A DNA stretch of 64,000 bases from Streptomyces collinus Tu 365 (lineage in GTDB: Bacteria > Actinomycetota > Actinomycetes > Streptomycetales > Streptomycetaceae). Below are positions 47,322 to 55,479 of this stretch, piece after piece. The DNA is taken from positions 3,481,535-3,545,534 of the forward strand of contig NC_021985.1 in the NCBI RefSeq assembly GCF_000444875.1. Reading direction: 5' to 3'. The first letter of the stretch is position 1. Every line of letters starts with the position of its first letter. A model generated the notes under the pieces. The model did no database searches. It saw only the letters and a list, made by a program, of their open reading frames with translations, and was not told the origin of the DNA. Made by a program: the position numbers and the translations under genes.

Positions 47322-47963
47322 TCAGCGGAGTGCTTCGGCCACCTCGCGGGCCGCGTCGACCACCCGCTGCCCCACCCGCTCCGGGACGGCGTCCGCGAGC
47401 ATCACCACCCCTACGCTGCCCTCGACTCCGGTCACTCCCACGAGGGGCGCGGCGGCCCCGCTCGCCCCGGCCTCCAGCTCACCGTGCGTCAGGGTGTACC
47501 CGGGATCGCCGGACGGCGACTGCCGGGCGGAGAGGATCGCCTTGCCGGCGGCCCCGCGGTCCAGCGGATGCCGGAAACCGGCCCGGTAGGCCACGTGGTA
47601 GTCCGTCCACGTCGGCTCGACCACGGCGACGGCCAGCGCCTCCGTCCCGTCCACCAGCGTCAGGTGCGCCGTCGCCCCTATGTCCTCGGCGAGCGCGCGC
47701 AAAGCGGGCAGCGCGGCCTCCCGCACCAGCGGGTGCACCTGACGACCGAGGCGCAGCACTCCCAGACCGACCCTGGCCCGCCCGCCCAGGTCGCGGCGCA
47801 CCAGCGCGTGCTGTTCCAGCGTGGCGAGCAGGCGGTACACCACGGTCCGGTTCACGCCCAGCTTGTTGGAAAGCTCGGTGACGGTCAGCCCGTGGTCGGT
47901 GTCGGCAAGCAGCTTGAGGACACGCAGTCCCCGGTCGAGCGTCTGGGAGGTCTCCGCGGTCAC
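47322..47963 (-). CDS. IclR family transcriptional regulator
   Basis: 213 residues from GTG 47963, which has AAGGAG eight bases upstream. An N-terminal winged helix (SQTLDRGLRVLKLLADTDHGLTVTELSNKLGVNRTVVYRLLATLEQHALV) is followed by an effector domain with LRALAEDIGATAHLTLVDGTEALAVAVVEP and HPLDRGAAGKAILSA. It is somewhat shorter than typical IclR proteins (about 250) because the C-terminal region is compact. The target is unknown; IclR-type palindromes near the GH20 gene are far away. It is not obviously in an operon. Confidence 0.9.
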   Translation of the reverse strand: MTAETSQTLDRGLRVLKLLADTDHGLTVTELSNKLGVNRTVVYRLLATLEQHALVRRDLGGRARVGLGVLRLGRQVHPLVREAALPALRALAEDIGATAHLTLVDGTEALAVAVVEPTWTDYHVAYRAGFRHPLDRGAAGKAILSARQSPSGDPGYTLTHGELEAGASGAAAPLVGVTGVEGSVGVVMLADAVPERVGQRVVDAAREVAEALR

Positions 47964-48347
47964 GACGCCCACTCCTTCGGCGGTGAGGTCGGCGACCCCT
48001 GGGCGACGTATGCGTCACCGGGTCCCGACGGCGACGCGCTTCAGAGGCCGCCGATCGGCAGGACGCCCGGCGGCTCCGGGCCATGTCGCTTCACGGCTGC
48101 GCTCCGCGGCGGCGCTGCCACGGGGCGTGTGCGTAGCGGGACACTAGCGAAGCCGGTTCGCTGAGCGGAAGCCTCCGTCCAGAATCCGGGCAAGAGTGGT
48201 TCCGGCCTGCCTGCATTCGTCCGGATACGCACACCGGGCAGGTCGTTCCGCCTGCCCGAACATGCTGGCGACGGACGACTGGGCGAGCGAATGACCGTGT
48301 GGGTGCGGGGCCGGTGGGAGCGGGGTTCGGCCATCCCCGGCGGCGCG
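47964..48347. other. Region between IclR gene and helicase end, no gene seen
   Basis: I found no supported gene, RNA or strong hairpin. It should contain the IclR promoter on the minus strand. Short open frames on either strand lack family resemblance and ribosome sites. Confidence 0.5.
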
Positions 48348-50147
48348 TCAGCGCATGCGGGTGGCCCACTCCTGCACCTTGGCGATGCGCTGCCGCAGCT
48401 GTCCGGGGGTGGCCTCCGCGCTCGGCGGGCCACCGCACACCCGCCGCAGCTCGGTGTGGATCACCCCGTGCGGCTTGCCGCTCTGGTGGACGTAGGCGCT
48501 GACCATGGTGTTGAGCTGCTTGCGCAGCTCCATCATCTCCTTGTGCGAGACCACCGGGCGCCGCTCGGCCGGCAGTTCCAGCAGGTCGGCCTCGCCGTCC
48601 GGCTTCTTGCGGCTGTGCGCGATCTGCCGGGCCTGCCGCTTCTGCAGCAGCAACTGCACCTGCTCGGGTTCGAGCAGGCCGGGGATGCCGAGGTAGTCCT
48701 GCTCCTCCTCGCTGCCCGGGTGGGCCTGCATGCCGAACTCGGCGCCGTCGTACAGGACCCGGTCGAAGACGGCGTCGGACTCCAGCGCCTCGAAGGGCAG
48801 CATGTCCTGCTCGCCGGTGTCCTCGTCCTGCTCCTTGTTCGCCTCCTCCATCTCCTTCTCGGATTCGGCGTACGGGTCCTCCTCGCCCTCCTTCTTGGGC
48901 TTGTCGAGGGCGTGGTCCCGTTCCTTCTCCATCTCGTTGGCGAAGGTCAGCAGGTCGGGCACGGTCGGCAGGAACACGGACGCGGTCTCGCCGCGCCGCC
49001 GGGACCGCACGAAGCGCCCGACGGCCTGCGCGAAGAACAGGGGTGTCGAGATGGTGGTGGCGTACACGCCGACCGCCAGCCGGGGCACGTCGACGCCCTC
49101 GGACACCATGCGCACCGCGACCATCCACCGGTCGTCGCTGCCGCTGAAGTCGTCGATCCGCTTCGAGGCGCCGGCGTCGTCCGACAGCACGAGCGTCGCC
49201 TTCGTCCCCGTGATCTCGCGGATGAGCTTGGCGTAGGCGCGCGCGGACTCCTGGTCGGAGGCGATGACGAGGGCGCCCGCGTCCGGGATGGCCTTCCTGA
49301 CCTCGGTCAGCCGCTGGTCGGCGGCGCGCAGCACGCTGGGCATCCACTCGCCGCGGGCGTCGAGCGCGGTGCGCCAGGCCTGGCTGATCGCGTCCTTGGT
49401 CATCGGCTCGCCGAGCCGGGCGGCGATCTCGTCGCCCGCCTTGGTGCGCCAGCGCATGTTGCCGCTGTAGGAGAGGAAGATGACCGGGCGGACGACATGG
49501 TCGGCGAGGGCGTTGCCGTAGCCGTAGGTGTAGTCGGCGGCGGAGCGCCGGATGCCGTCCTGTCCCTCCTCGTACGTCACGAAGGGGATGGGGTTGGTGT
49601 CGGACCGGAACGGCGTACCGGTCAGCGCGAGCCTGCGGGTGGCGGGCTCGAACGCCTCAAGGCAGGCCTCGCCCCAGGACTTGGAGTCACCGGCGTGGTG
49701 GATCTCGTCGAGGATGACGAGGGTCTTGCGCTGCTCGACGCGGTTGCGGTGCAGCATGGGGCGTACGCCGACACCCGCGTAGGTGACCGCGACTCCGTCG
49801 TAGTCCTTGGCGAGCGGGCCGGCGCTGTACTCGGGGTCGAGCTTGATCCCTATCCGGGCCGCGGCCTCCGCCCACTGCTTCTTCAGGTGCTCGGTCGGCG
49901 CGACCACGGTCACCTGCTGCACGACGTGGTGGTGCAGCAGCCAGGACGCCAGCGTCAGCGCGAAGGTCGTCTTGCCGGCGCCGGGCGTGGCCACGGCGAG
50001 GAAGTCACGCGGCTGCTCCTGGACGTACTTCTCCATCGCCCCTTGCTGCCAGGCGCGCAGCTTGCTTGCGGTACCCCAGGGGGCCCGGCCCGGGAAGGCG
50101 GGCGAGAGGTGGTGGGAGTGAGCGGAGGAAGCGGCGGTGGTAGTCAC
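48348..50147 (-). CDS. DEAD/DEAH-box superfamily 2 helicase
   Basis: About 599 residues. Walker A is AVATPGAGKTTFALTLA near residue 50, the DEAH-like motif II is VILDEIHHAGD, motif III-like LTGTPFRSD, motif V VSEGVDVPRLA and motif VI QAVGRFVRSRRRGE, so both RecA-like domains are intact. A highly acidic segment (EEDPYAESEKEMEEANKEQDED) splits the C-terminal part, which then has an Arg/Lys-rich helical end. Likely DNA or RNA translocase of the UvrB/RecG-like SSL2 type; the substrate is unknown. GTG 50147 is the favoured start (GGAG nearby); the frame is open 39 codons further. Confidence 0.85.
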   Translation of the reverse strand: MTTTAASSAHSHHLSPAFPGRAPWGTASKLRAWQQGAMEKYVQEQPRDFLAVATPGAGKTTFALTLASWLLHHHVVQQVTVVAPTEHLKKQWAEAAARIGIKLDPEYSAGPLAKDYDGVAVTYAGVGVRPMLHRNRVEQRKTLVILDEIHHAGDSKSWGEACLEAFEPATRRLALTGTPFRSDTNPIPFVTYEEGQDGIRRSAADYTYGYGNALADHVVRPVIFLSYSGNMRWRTKAGDEIAARLGEPMTKDAISQAWRTALDARGEWMPSVLRAADQRLTEVRKAIPDAGALVIASDQESARAYAKLIREITGTKATLVLSDDAGASKRIDDFSGSDDRWMVAVRMVSEGVDVPRLAVGVYATTISTPLFFAQAVGRFVRSRRRGETASVFLPTVPDLLTFANEMEKERDHALDKPKKEGEEDPYAESEKEMEEANKEQDEDTGEQDMLPFEALESDAVFDRVLYDGAEFGMQAHPGSEEEQDYLGIPGLLEPEQVQLLLQKRQARQIAHSRKKPDGEADLLELPAERRPVVSHKEMMELRKQLNTMVSAYVHQSGKPHGVIHTELRRVCGGPPSAEATPGQLRQRIAKVQEWATRMR

Positions 50148-50368
50148 GGTCTCCGGGGAGGGGTCGGGCTCGGCTACGTATGACAACCGGGCCACCCTAC
50201 CGGCGGCCCGGTGGTGCCGACGCCCGGACGAGGCCGGGTCGCCCACGGGTGGGACCGACGTCACAACCCGGGGGCCGGCGCCGGGCCGGCTCCGGGTGAG
50301 GGCCAGCCCCGGCCGGCCGCAGGCCGCTCAGACCCGGACCAGACCCGGACCAGCCGATCGTCGGCCGC

Positions 50369-51850
50369 TCAGACCCGGACCGGCTCGTCGGTGTCGTGCA
50401 GGCGGGTCGCCACCCAGACGCCCAGCAGGGCCACCACCGCCATCGGCAGGAAGACGGCGGCGAAGGCGGCGGGGTGGGAGCCGCCCGCCGTAGAGGTGTC
50501 GGTGCTGCCGCCGCCGAGGGCCGCGAAGGCGGCGCCGGTCGCGGCGAGCAGGATCACGTTGGAGAGGCCGTCGGCGATCTGCAGCGCCGCCGAGTTGGCG
50601 CCGGCCTCCTCGGGGGCGGACAGCTTCAGCAGGAGCACGCTGGCGGAGGAGATCACCAGGCCCATGCCGAAGCAGCCGAAGCCCCAGGCGACGGCGACGA
50701 TCCAGACGGGCACGCCGGAAAGGAGCACGCTCGGCGCGGTGGCGATCGCGACGACGACCAGCACCATGCCCAGGGCCATCAGCCGCTCCCGGTGCGGTTC
50801 GAGACGCGGCCGGGACTGCATCCAGGAGCCCAGCGCCCAGGTGACACCGCCCGCGGCGAGGGAGAAGCCGGCCATGGTGGGCGACAGCCCGCGCTGGGTG
50901 ACCAGCATCAGCGGGACGAAGGACTCGGCCGCGATGAAGGACCCGGCGGCGACCCCGCGCAGCAGCACGACGGAGGGCAGGCCGCGCGCGGCACGCCAGG
51001 TGCCGGGGGGCAGCAGGCCGAGGACGGCGGGCACGAGGAGGGCGGCACCGGCGAGACCGGGCAGCAGGGAGAGCCAGGTCAGGTCCTGGGCGGCGTACTG
51101 CAGCAGCCCGGCGCCGAGCGAGATCGCGAGGGCGAGCCGGATACGGCGCCGGTCCAGGGAGGCCGAGCCGTCGGCACCGGGCACGGGTCCGGCCGCCCTG
51201 CGCCGTATCTGGGGCAGCGCGAGCGCGAGCGGGAACACCACCAGGACGGGGATGCCGAGGAAGACCCAGCGCCAGCCGAGGTGCTCGGTGACGGCGCCCG
51301 AGGCGAGCGGTCCGACGATGGACGGGACGACCCAGCCGGCGGCGAAGGCCGCCATGATCGCGGGCCGCAGCCGCTCGGGGTAGGCACGTCCCACGACGAC
51401 GTACAGCGCGACGATGACCAGGCCGCCGCCGAGTCCCTGTACGGCGCGTCCCAGGATGAACACCCACATCACCTGGGCGGTCCCGGCGATCACCAGTCCC
51501 GCCGCGAAGGCCCCGATGCCGGTGGTCAGCGCGCCGAGCGGCCCGCGCCGGTCGGACCACTGCCCGGCGAGCACCATGCCGAACAGGCTGGTCGTGAAGT
51601 ATCCGGAGAAGGCGAACGCGTACAGCGCCACCCCGTCCAGTTCCCGGGCCGCGACGGGCATCGCGGTCCCGACGGCGGTCGCCTCGAAGGCGATCAGGAG
51701 CACCACGGACACGATCCCGATGCTCAGCGCCCGATGGGCCCGCCCCAGCACGCCGTCCTCGTTCTCGGCTTTCTCGGCGGGTGCGGCGGTCCCGCCGTTC
51801 TGGTCGACGACGTCCGCACCGGGGGCGTCGGGGGATTCGAGGGTGCTCAT
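50369..51850 (-). CDS. MFS transporter, DHA2-like drug efflux type
   Basis: 493 residues, about fourteen hydrophobic segments. Helix 1 is SIGIVSVVLLIAFEATAVGTAMPVAARELDG; the motif A region is AGQWSDRRGPLGAL, and motif C lies in AAGWVVPSIVGPLASGAV. This layout is typical of 14-helix proton-linked multidrug efflux pumps. Start ATG 51850. No linked regulator is seen. Substrate cannot be predicted. A cytoplasmic N-terminal 40 residues is acidic and disordered. It lies 200 bases upstream-side of tRNA-Cys, outside the island. Confidence 0.85.
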   Translation of the reverse strand: MSTLESPDAPGADVVDQNGGTAAPAEKAENEDGVLGRAHRALSIGIVSVVLLIAFEATAVGTAMPVAARELDGVALYAFAFSGYFTTSLFGMVLAGQWSDRRGPLGALTTGIGAFAAGLVIAGTAQVMWVFILGRAVQGLGGGLVIVALYVVVGRAYPERLRPAIMAAFAAGWVVPSIVGPLASGAVTEHLGWRWVFLGIPVLVVFPLALALPQIRRRAAGPVPGADGSASLDRRRIRLALAISLGAGLLQYAAQDLTWLSLLPGLAGAALLVPAVLGLLPPGTWRAARGLPSVVLLRGVAAGSFIAAESFVPLMLVTQRGLSPTMAGFSLAAGGVTWALGSWMQSRPRLEPHRERLMALGMVLVVVAIATAPSVLLSGVPVWIVAVAWGFGCFGMGLVISSASVLLLKLSAPEEAGANSAALQIADGLSNVILLAATGAAFAALGGGSTDTSTAGGSHPAAFAAVFLPMAVVALLGVWVATRLHDTDEPVRV

Positions 51851-52048
51851 GCGGGTCAGAGTAAGGTCCTCAACCGGTTTTGACCCCTGTCGGGAGCCCG
51901 GTCCGCTCTCCGACCTTGGTCGTACGACCCCGGTTCATGAACGGGGTGTGGCAGTCCCGTTGCGGCACCGGCCGTTCCCTTGAGCGGCCCTCGATCCCCG
52001 CCGTACGGTCGACGCACCGAGTTCGGCCCGCCCCCGGGCGACCGACCC

Positions 52049-52120
52049 GGCCGTGTGCCCGAGTGGTTCAGGGACTCGCCTGCAAAGCGAGTTACGCGGG
52101 TTCGATTCCCGCCACGGCCT
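52049..52120 (+). tRNA. tRNA-Cys (anticodon GCA)
   Basis: 72 bases. Acceptor GGCCGTG pairs with CACGGCC, followed by discriminator T as in bacterial tRNA-Cys. The anticodon arm CTCGC-CTGCAAA-GCGAG gives GCA; the T arm is GCGGG-TTCGATT-CCCGC. CCA is not encoded. The 3' half is duplicated 2.4 kb downstream, marking an integration site. Confidence 0.97.
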
Positions 52121-52122
52121 CC
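52079..52122 (+). repeat. Left attachment-like repeat (3' part of tRNA-Cys)
   Basis: 44 bases starting CCTGCAAAGCGAG and ending CCACGGCCTCC. They match 54497-54540 at 41 of 44 positions (differences at positions 8, 9 and 22). Confidence 0.8.
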
Positions 52123-52140
52123 ACCGGCCTGACCAGGCAG

Positions 52141-52181
52141 AGCAAGAGGGTGGCACCACGAAGGGGTGCCACCCTCTTGCT
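52141..52181 (+). terminator. tRNA-Cys terminator
   Basis: AGCAAGAGGGTGGCACC (52141-52157) pairs perfectly with 52165-52181 around ACGAAGG. A decayed copy with the same layout (AGAGGGCG ... GGGGTGCCGCCCTCT) recurs at about 54560-54592 after the second repeat. Confidence 0.9.
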
Positions 52182-52538
52182 CGTCCCGTCTCTGTTGGCG
52201 TTCAACCCGCCGCCGCCTCGGGGCGGTCACACGGTCAGGCGCAACGCGCGAGCACCGCTACACCGTTGACCATACGGAAACCCTTCTGTTCCGAGGCTGG
52301 CACAGATCCCGGAGATCGGCCCTTGCCTCGTGGTGATCGTTACTTTGCAGAACATATGGCCCCACGTAAAACTGTATCGAAATCCACCAATCACCTTAGC
52401 CGGCCTAGATGTTGCGATCATCCGCCCGAAGTCATAGGTTTGGGCCGTAGGTGCATGTTCAGCACGAAGCGACCACAGCCGTTGCTGTCATTACTCCCTC
52501 ATCACATGCGAAATTCACTTGGCGCAGGGAGAAAAACC
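52182..52538. other. AT-rich leader of the island gene, no gene seen
   Basis: No gene is supported. From about 52290 the base composition drops toward balanced GC/AT, including TTACTTTGCAGAACATATGG. It should contain the promoter of the gene at 52539 and perhaps remains of lost element genes. Confidence 0.5.
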
Positions 52539-53375
52539 ATGCCCGATTTCAACAATGACCCGGTCATCAGTCGCGATGGGGAACAAATCGCCGTAGAAGG
52601 ACACTCCAAGGGCACGGGCGTCCTTGGGGAAAGTTCAACCTGGTGGGGCGTCGTGGGCGCATCAAGCAGCGAGGAATCCGGCGGCGGGGTGCTTGGGGAA
52701 GCAACTGGACCCGGGGTTGCTGGCGTGAGCAAGACGTGGCACGGCATATACGGGGAGACGACCAGCACCACGGGCGGTGCCGCAGTGCACGGGCTAAGCA
52801 AGAGCTCCGCACCCGGTATCTACGGCAAGGGGGACGTCGCTGGGCTCTTCGAGGGCAAGGTGAATGTACATGGAGCACTGGACGTCTCATTGTTCATACA
52901 GACTCCCGCCATTAATGCGAAAGACGGAAGTTTCACAGGAGACGTGACCGCGCATGCATTTCACCACAGCGGCGCCGACTATGCCGAGACCTTCGGCTCC
53001 GAAAACGACGCCGAACCCGGCACTGTACTCGTAGTTCACGATGACGGCCTACTGGCACGCTGTTCCACGGAGTACGACACACGCGTTACCGGAGTTGTAT
53101 CGGGTGCAGGCGGGCTGTCGCCCGGCAGCGTCATGCACAGTCCGACCAACGCGGAACATCAAGCGACGGTGGCCCTAGCAGGGCAGGTTTATGTCAAGGC
53201 GGACGCCAGTTACGGAGCCATATCTGTAGGCGATTTGCTCACCACCTCGCCCACTGAAGGGTTCGCCATGCGAGTCGAGGACCCCTGCCGTGCAGTCGGC
53301 GCGATCATTGGCAAGGCGTTGTCGTCGATGAGCAGCGGAACAGGCCTCGTTCGGATGCTGGTATTGCCTTGCTGA
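52539..53375 (+). CDS. Gly-repeat, tail-fibre-like protein of unknown function
   Basis: 278 residues, start ATG 52539 with GGGAGAAA. The N-terminal half carries repeats of the type G(V/I)xG(E/A/V/S)S (TGVLGESSTWWGVVGASSS, GVLGEATGPGVAGVSKTWHGIYGET), a spacing of about 10-14 residues as in trimeric beta-helical fibres. The C-terminal half starts near GADYAETFGSENDAEPGTVLVVHDDG and contains DTRVTGVVSGAGGLSPGSVM, VALAGQVYVKADASYGAISVGDLLTTSP and AVGAIIGKALSSMSSGTGLVRMLV, a conserved tail found in bacterial and phage-like proteins of unknown role. AT-rich codon use marks it as acquired. Confidence 0.75.
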   Translation: MPDFNNDPVISRDGEQIAVEGHSKGTGVLGESSTWWGVVGASSSEESGGGVLGEATGPGVAGVSKTWHGIYGETTSTTGGAAVHGLSKSSAPGIYGKGDVAGLFEGKVNVHGALDVSLFIQTPAINAKDGSFTGDVTAHAFHHSGADYAETFGSENDAEPGTVLVVHDDGLLARCSTEYDTRVTGVVSGAGGLSPGSVMHSPTNAEHQATVALAGQVYVKADASYGAISVGDLLTTSPTEGFAMRVEDPCRAVGAIIGKALSSMSSGTGLVRMLVLPC

Positions 53376-53574
53376 GGTGTCTTTGCCTCTGCCCGCACGA
53401 GTCTTCTCCTCTGCCAAGAAGTCTCGACGGTGAGATGTTGGGCGATGATGGCGCAGGGCTCGCTCGAGGTGTCAGGGCCGGTCGATGGTTTCGGCGCTAT
53501 CCGGGACTTCTCCGCAGGTGTCCAGGGGCCACGCTGTCACGCAATGTACTCATGGACAGCCTGGCGGGGACGGA

Positions 53575-54248
53575 CGTTTTCGCGGCTATCTCGGGCTGCA
53601 CCTGGAAGCAACTCCCGCCAGGCTTTGGTCTGTCTGGGGTGACTGCCTTCCGTCGCTTCACCGAGTGGACCGAGGCCAGGGTCTGGGCCAGCTCCATCGC
53701 CTGACCCTGGACGAACTCGGAGCGCGGGGCGAGCTTGACTGGTCGCGGTGCGCGATCGACTCCGTAAGCGTGCGGGCCCTCATAGCTCATAGGGGGCAGC
53801 TGGCGGGACCGAATCCGACCGACCGCGGCATAAAGGGATCGAAAATCCACCTCATCGTCGACCGTCGCGGTCCACCCTTGGCGGTCGGCATCTCCGCCGC
53901 CAACCTGCACGACAACCAGGCCCTCATCCCACTGGTCCGCGGTATACCACCCATCCGTTCCCGTCGCGGCCCGCAACGCCGACGCCCCGGCAAGCTGAAC
54001 GGCGACACGGGCTACGCCGCTACCTGCGGCAATGGCTCGCCTCCCGCGGCGTCCAGCACCGTCTCGCCCGCAAGGGTGTCGAGTCGTCCCAATACCTGGG
54101 GCGCCACCGCTGGGTCGTGGAACGAACCGTGTCCTGGCTGTCCGGCCGCCGCCGCCTCCACCGCCGCTACGAGCGCAAGCCGGAACACTGCCTCGCCTTC
54201 ACTGCCATCGCCGCGACCCTCATACGCCATCGCCGGCTTACCAAGTGA
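53575..54248 (+). pseudogene. IS5-type transposase remnant with two frameshifts
   Basis: Three frames must be joined to read an IS5-family (IS1647-like) DDE transposase. The first (53582-53690) gives AAISGCTWKQLPPGFGLSGV and FRRFTEW. The second (to about 54013) gives LHRLTLDELGARGELDWSRC, AIDSVSVRAL, DRGIKGSKIHLIVDRRG, AVGISAANLHDNQALIPLV and RSRRGPQRRRPGKL. The third (54013-54248) gives RRYLRQWLASRGVQHRLARK, GRHRWVVERTVSWLSGRRRL and AFTAIAATLIRHRRLTK before TGA. Frameshifts lie near 53690 and 54013. The 5' end is unclear and no inverted repeats were identified. Confidence 0.85.
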
Positions 54249-54496
54249 AATGGCATCTAGGTCACAGGTCGCAGCGTTGATCAATCACACGGCCGCAGGT
54301 CAGCGAACCGGCCCTTCACTTCTTCGGCTACTGACTCCAGTGGACGAGTACTCGGCGTACCAACGCCCGACGGCCGAGGCTTCCGCCTCATTCAGCCGCG
54401 TCCGGAGCCGTTCACGGCGCTTCACGCGATGGGCGCGAACACGGGGGTGAACGGGGCCGAATGGCACCGAATGCCGCTCTGACCGGCAGAAACAAA
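54249..54496. other. Right end of the island, no gene seen
   Basis: No gene is supported between the IS remnant and the right repeat. The minus-strand frame at 54300-54503 has no recognisable family and is read across the repeat. Confidence 0.5.
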
Positions 54497-54540
54497 CCTG
54501 CAAGTCGAGTTACGCGGCTTCGATTCCCGCCACGGCCTCC
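54497..54540 (+). repeat. Right attachment-like repeat (degraded tRNA-Cys 3' copy)
   Basis: Matches 52079-52122 at 41 of 44 bases. The three changes destroy the anticodon stem (AGTCGAG) and the T stem (GCGGC/CCCGC), so it cannot act as a tRNA half. It is followed by a decayed copy of the tRNA-Cys terminator. Confidence 0.85.
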
Positions 54541-54632
54541 CGTGTGCGACCAGATGACAAGAGGGCGACATCCCGGAAGGGGTGCCGCCCTCTGGGTCGT
54601 CCGCCGGTCGGCGGCGGGCCGTAGGGCGGGTG

Positions 54633-55310
54633 TCACTCCGCCGTCGGCGACGGGTCGTGTGGGCGGGGCTGGTCGGGGTGGCCGGGCCGGCGGGGGCCCA
54701 GGGGGAGTACCGGGCGGCCGTGGGTGTCGTTGATGACCGTGGCCGCTGCCGCGTACCAGGCGACCAGGCCCGTGGCGATGCCGAACCAGCCGCCCACCTC
54801 CGTCACGGTGTGCGGCGGGAACCCCGTCTGGAAGGCGCCGATGGCCAGGAGGACGAAGGTGATCGTCAGCAGCACCAGCACGGCCAGGACGGCGAGGCTG
54901 ACGCGCAGCGCGGCGACGGCCATGAAGGCGGTGAAGATGCCCCACCCGAGCAGGAACAGCCCCAGCGTGTTGTGCGCGCCGCCGGCGACCTCCAGGCGCG
55001 GTGCGAGCCACCAGTAGGACAGCCAGAAGGCGCCGTACGAGGCGAAGGCCGTGGCGCCGAACGTGTTGCCGCGGCGGAACTCGAAGAGGCCGGCGATGAA
55101 CTGGGCCAGGCCGCCGTAGAACAGGGCGAGCGCCAGCACCGGGATGATCGCGGCGGTCTCCTGGAGCAGATTCGTGTTGATGATGGAGAGCAGCAGGGTG
55201 GTCAGGGCGAAACCCGCCAGGCCCAGCGGAGCGGGATCACCCGGGACCGTCGGGTGCAGCGCCGGTGAGTGTGGCTGCTCCGAGGGCAAACGCGTCGTCT
55301 CCTCGTTCAT
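54633..55310 (-). CDS. Acetate uptake transporter family protein (GPR1/FUN34/YaaH)
   Basis: 225 residues, six hydrophobic helices. The family signature is clear: DPAPLGLAGFALTTLLLSIINTNLL near the N-terminus (NPxPLGL-type), ALALFYGGLAQFIAGLFEFRRGNTFGATAFASYGAFWLSYWW and LLGWGIFTAFM. Members move acetate or succinate through the cytoplasmic membrane. The C-terminal 30 residues are Pro-rich and cytoplasmic. Start ATG 55310 has GAAGGG nine bases upstream; ATG 55319 is possible. It is just outside the right island border. Confidence 0.92.
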   Translation of the reverse strand: MNEETTRLPSEQPHSPALHPTVPGDPAPLGLAGFALTTLLLSIINTNLLQETAAIIPVLALALFYGGLAQFIAGLFEFRRGNTFGATAFASYGAFWLSYWWLAPRLEVAGGAHNTLGLFLLGWGIFTAFMAVAALRVSLAVLAVLVLLTITFVLLAIGAFQTGFPPHTVTEVGGWFGIATGLVAWYAAAATVINDTHGRPVLPLGPRRPGHPDQPRPHDPSPTAE

Positions 55311-55479
55311 GACCCGCATCCCTTCGACGAGAGGAGGGCGGGACCAGTCGGCCGACGCACGCCGTACACGGCTCGGCTGGCCGAAGTCCCGGGCAGCCGC
55401 GCTGCGCGGGACTTCTCCTGCGCTTATGTAGATTTGTACCCATTTACCCCGTCAGTAGGCCTCGCGCCGGGCGAGCGCG

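Larger units (their letters stand above)
52123..54496. mobile_element. Decayed 2.4-kb genomic island at tRNA-Cys
   Basis: The island is bounded by the direct repeats 52079-52122 and 54497-54540. It carries the orphan Gly-repeat gene (52539-53375) and a degenerate IS5-type transposase (about 53575-54248). The left third (52240-53370) is visibly AT-richer than the rest of the window. No integrase gene or excisionase remains, so it looks like a remnant of a tRNA-integrating element that lost its core. The tRNA is intact on the left. Confidence 0.7.

Noticed and set aside
46605-48164. Long repetitive frames on both strands over the 22-24 bp array
   Set aside because: The period is not a multiple of three, each frame has similar low complexity peptides, and no start signal is present.
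51856-52230. Minus-strand frame with GGRGGNRTRVTRFAGESLNHSG across tRNA-Cys
   Set aside because: This peptide is the antisense translation of the tRNA gene. It is a well known false gene and the same pattern returns at 54412-55011 over the degraded copy.
52227-52421. Minus-strand frame in the island left part as an integrase remnant
   Set aside because: I looked for tyrosine integrase motifs (R...HxLR...Y) and found none in this or other frames of the island.
53376-54450. Intact 321-residue gene across the IS5 remnant
   Set aside because: Its middle matches IS5 transposase but both ends are read in wrong frames; joining three frames restores the family sequence, so it is a pseudogene.
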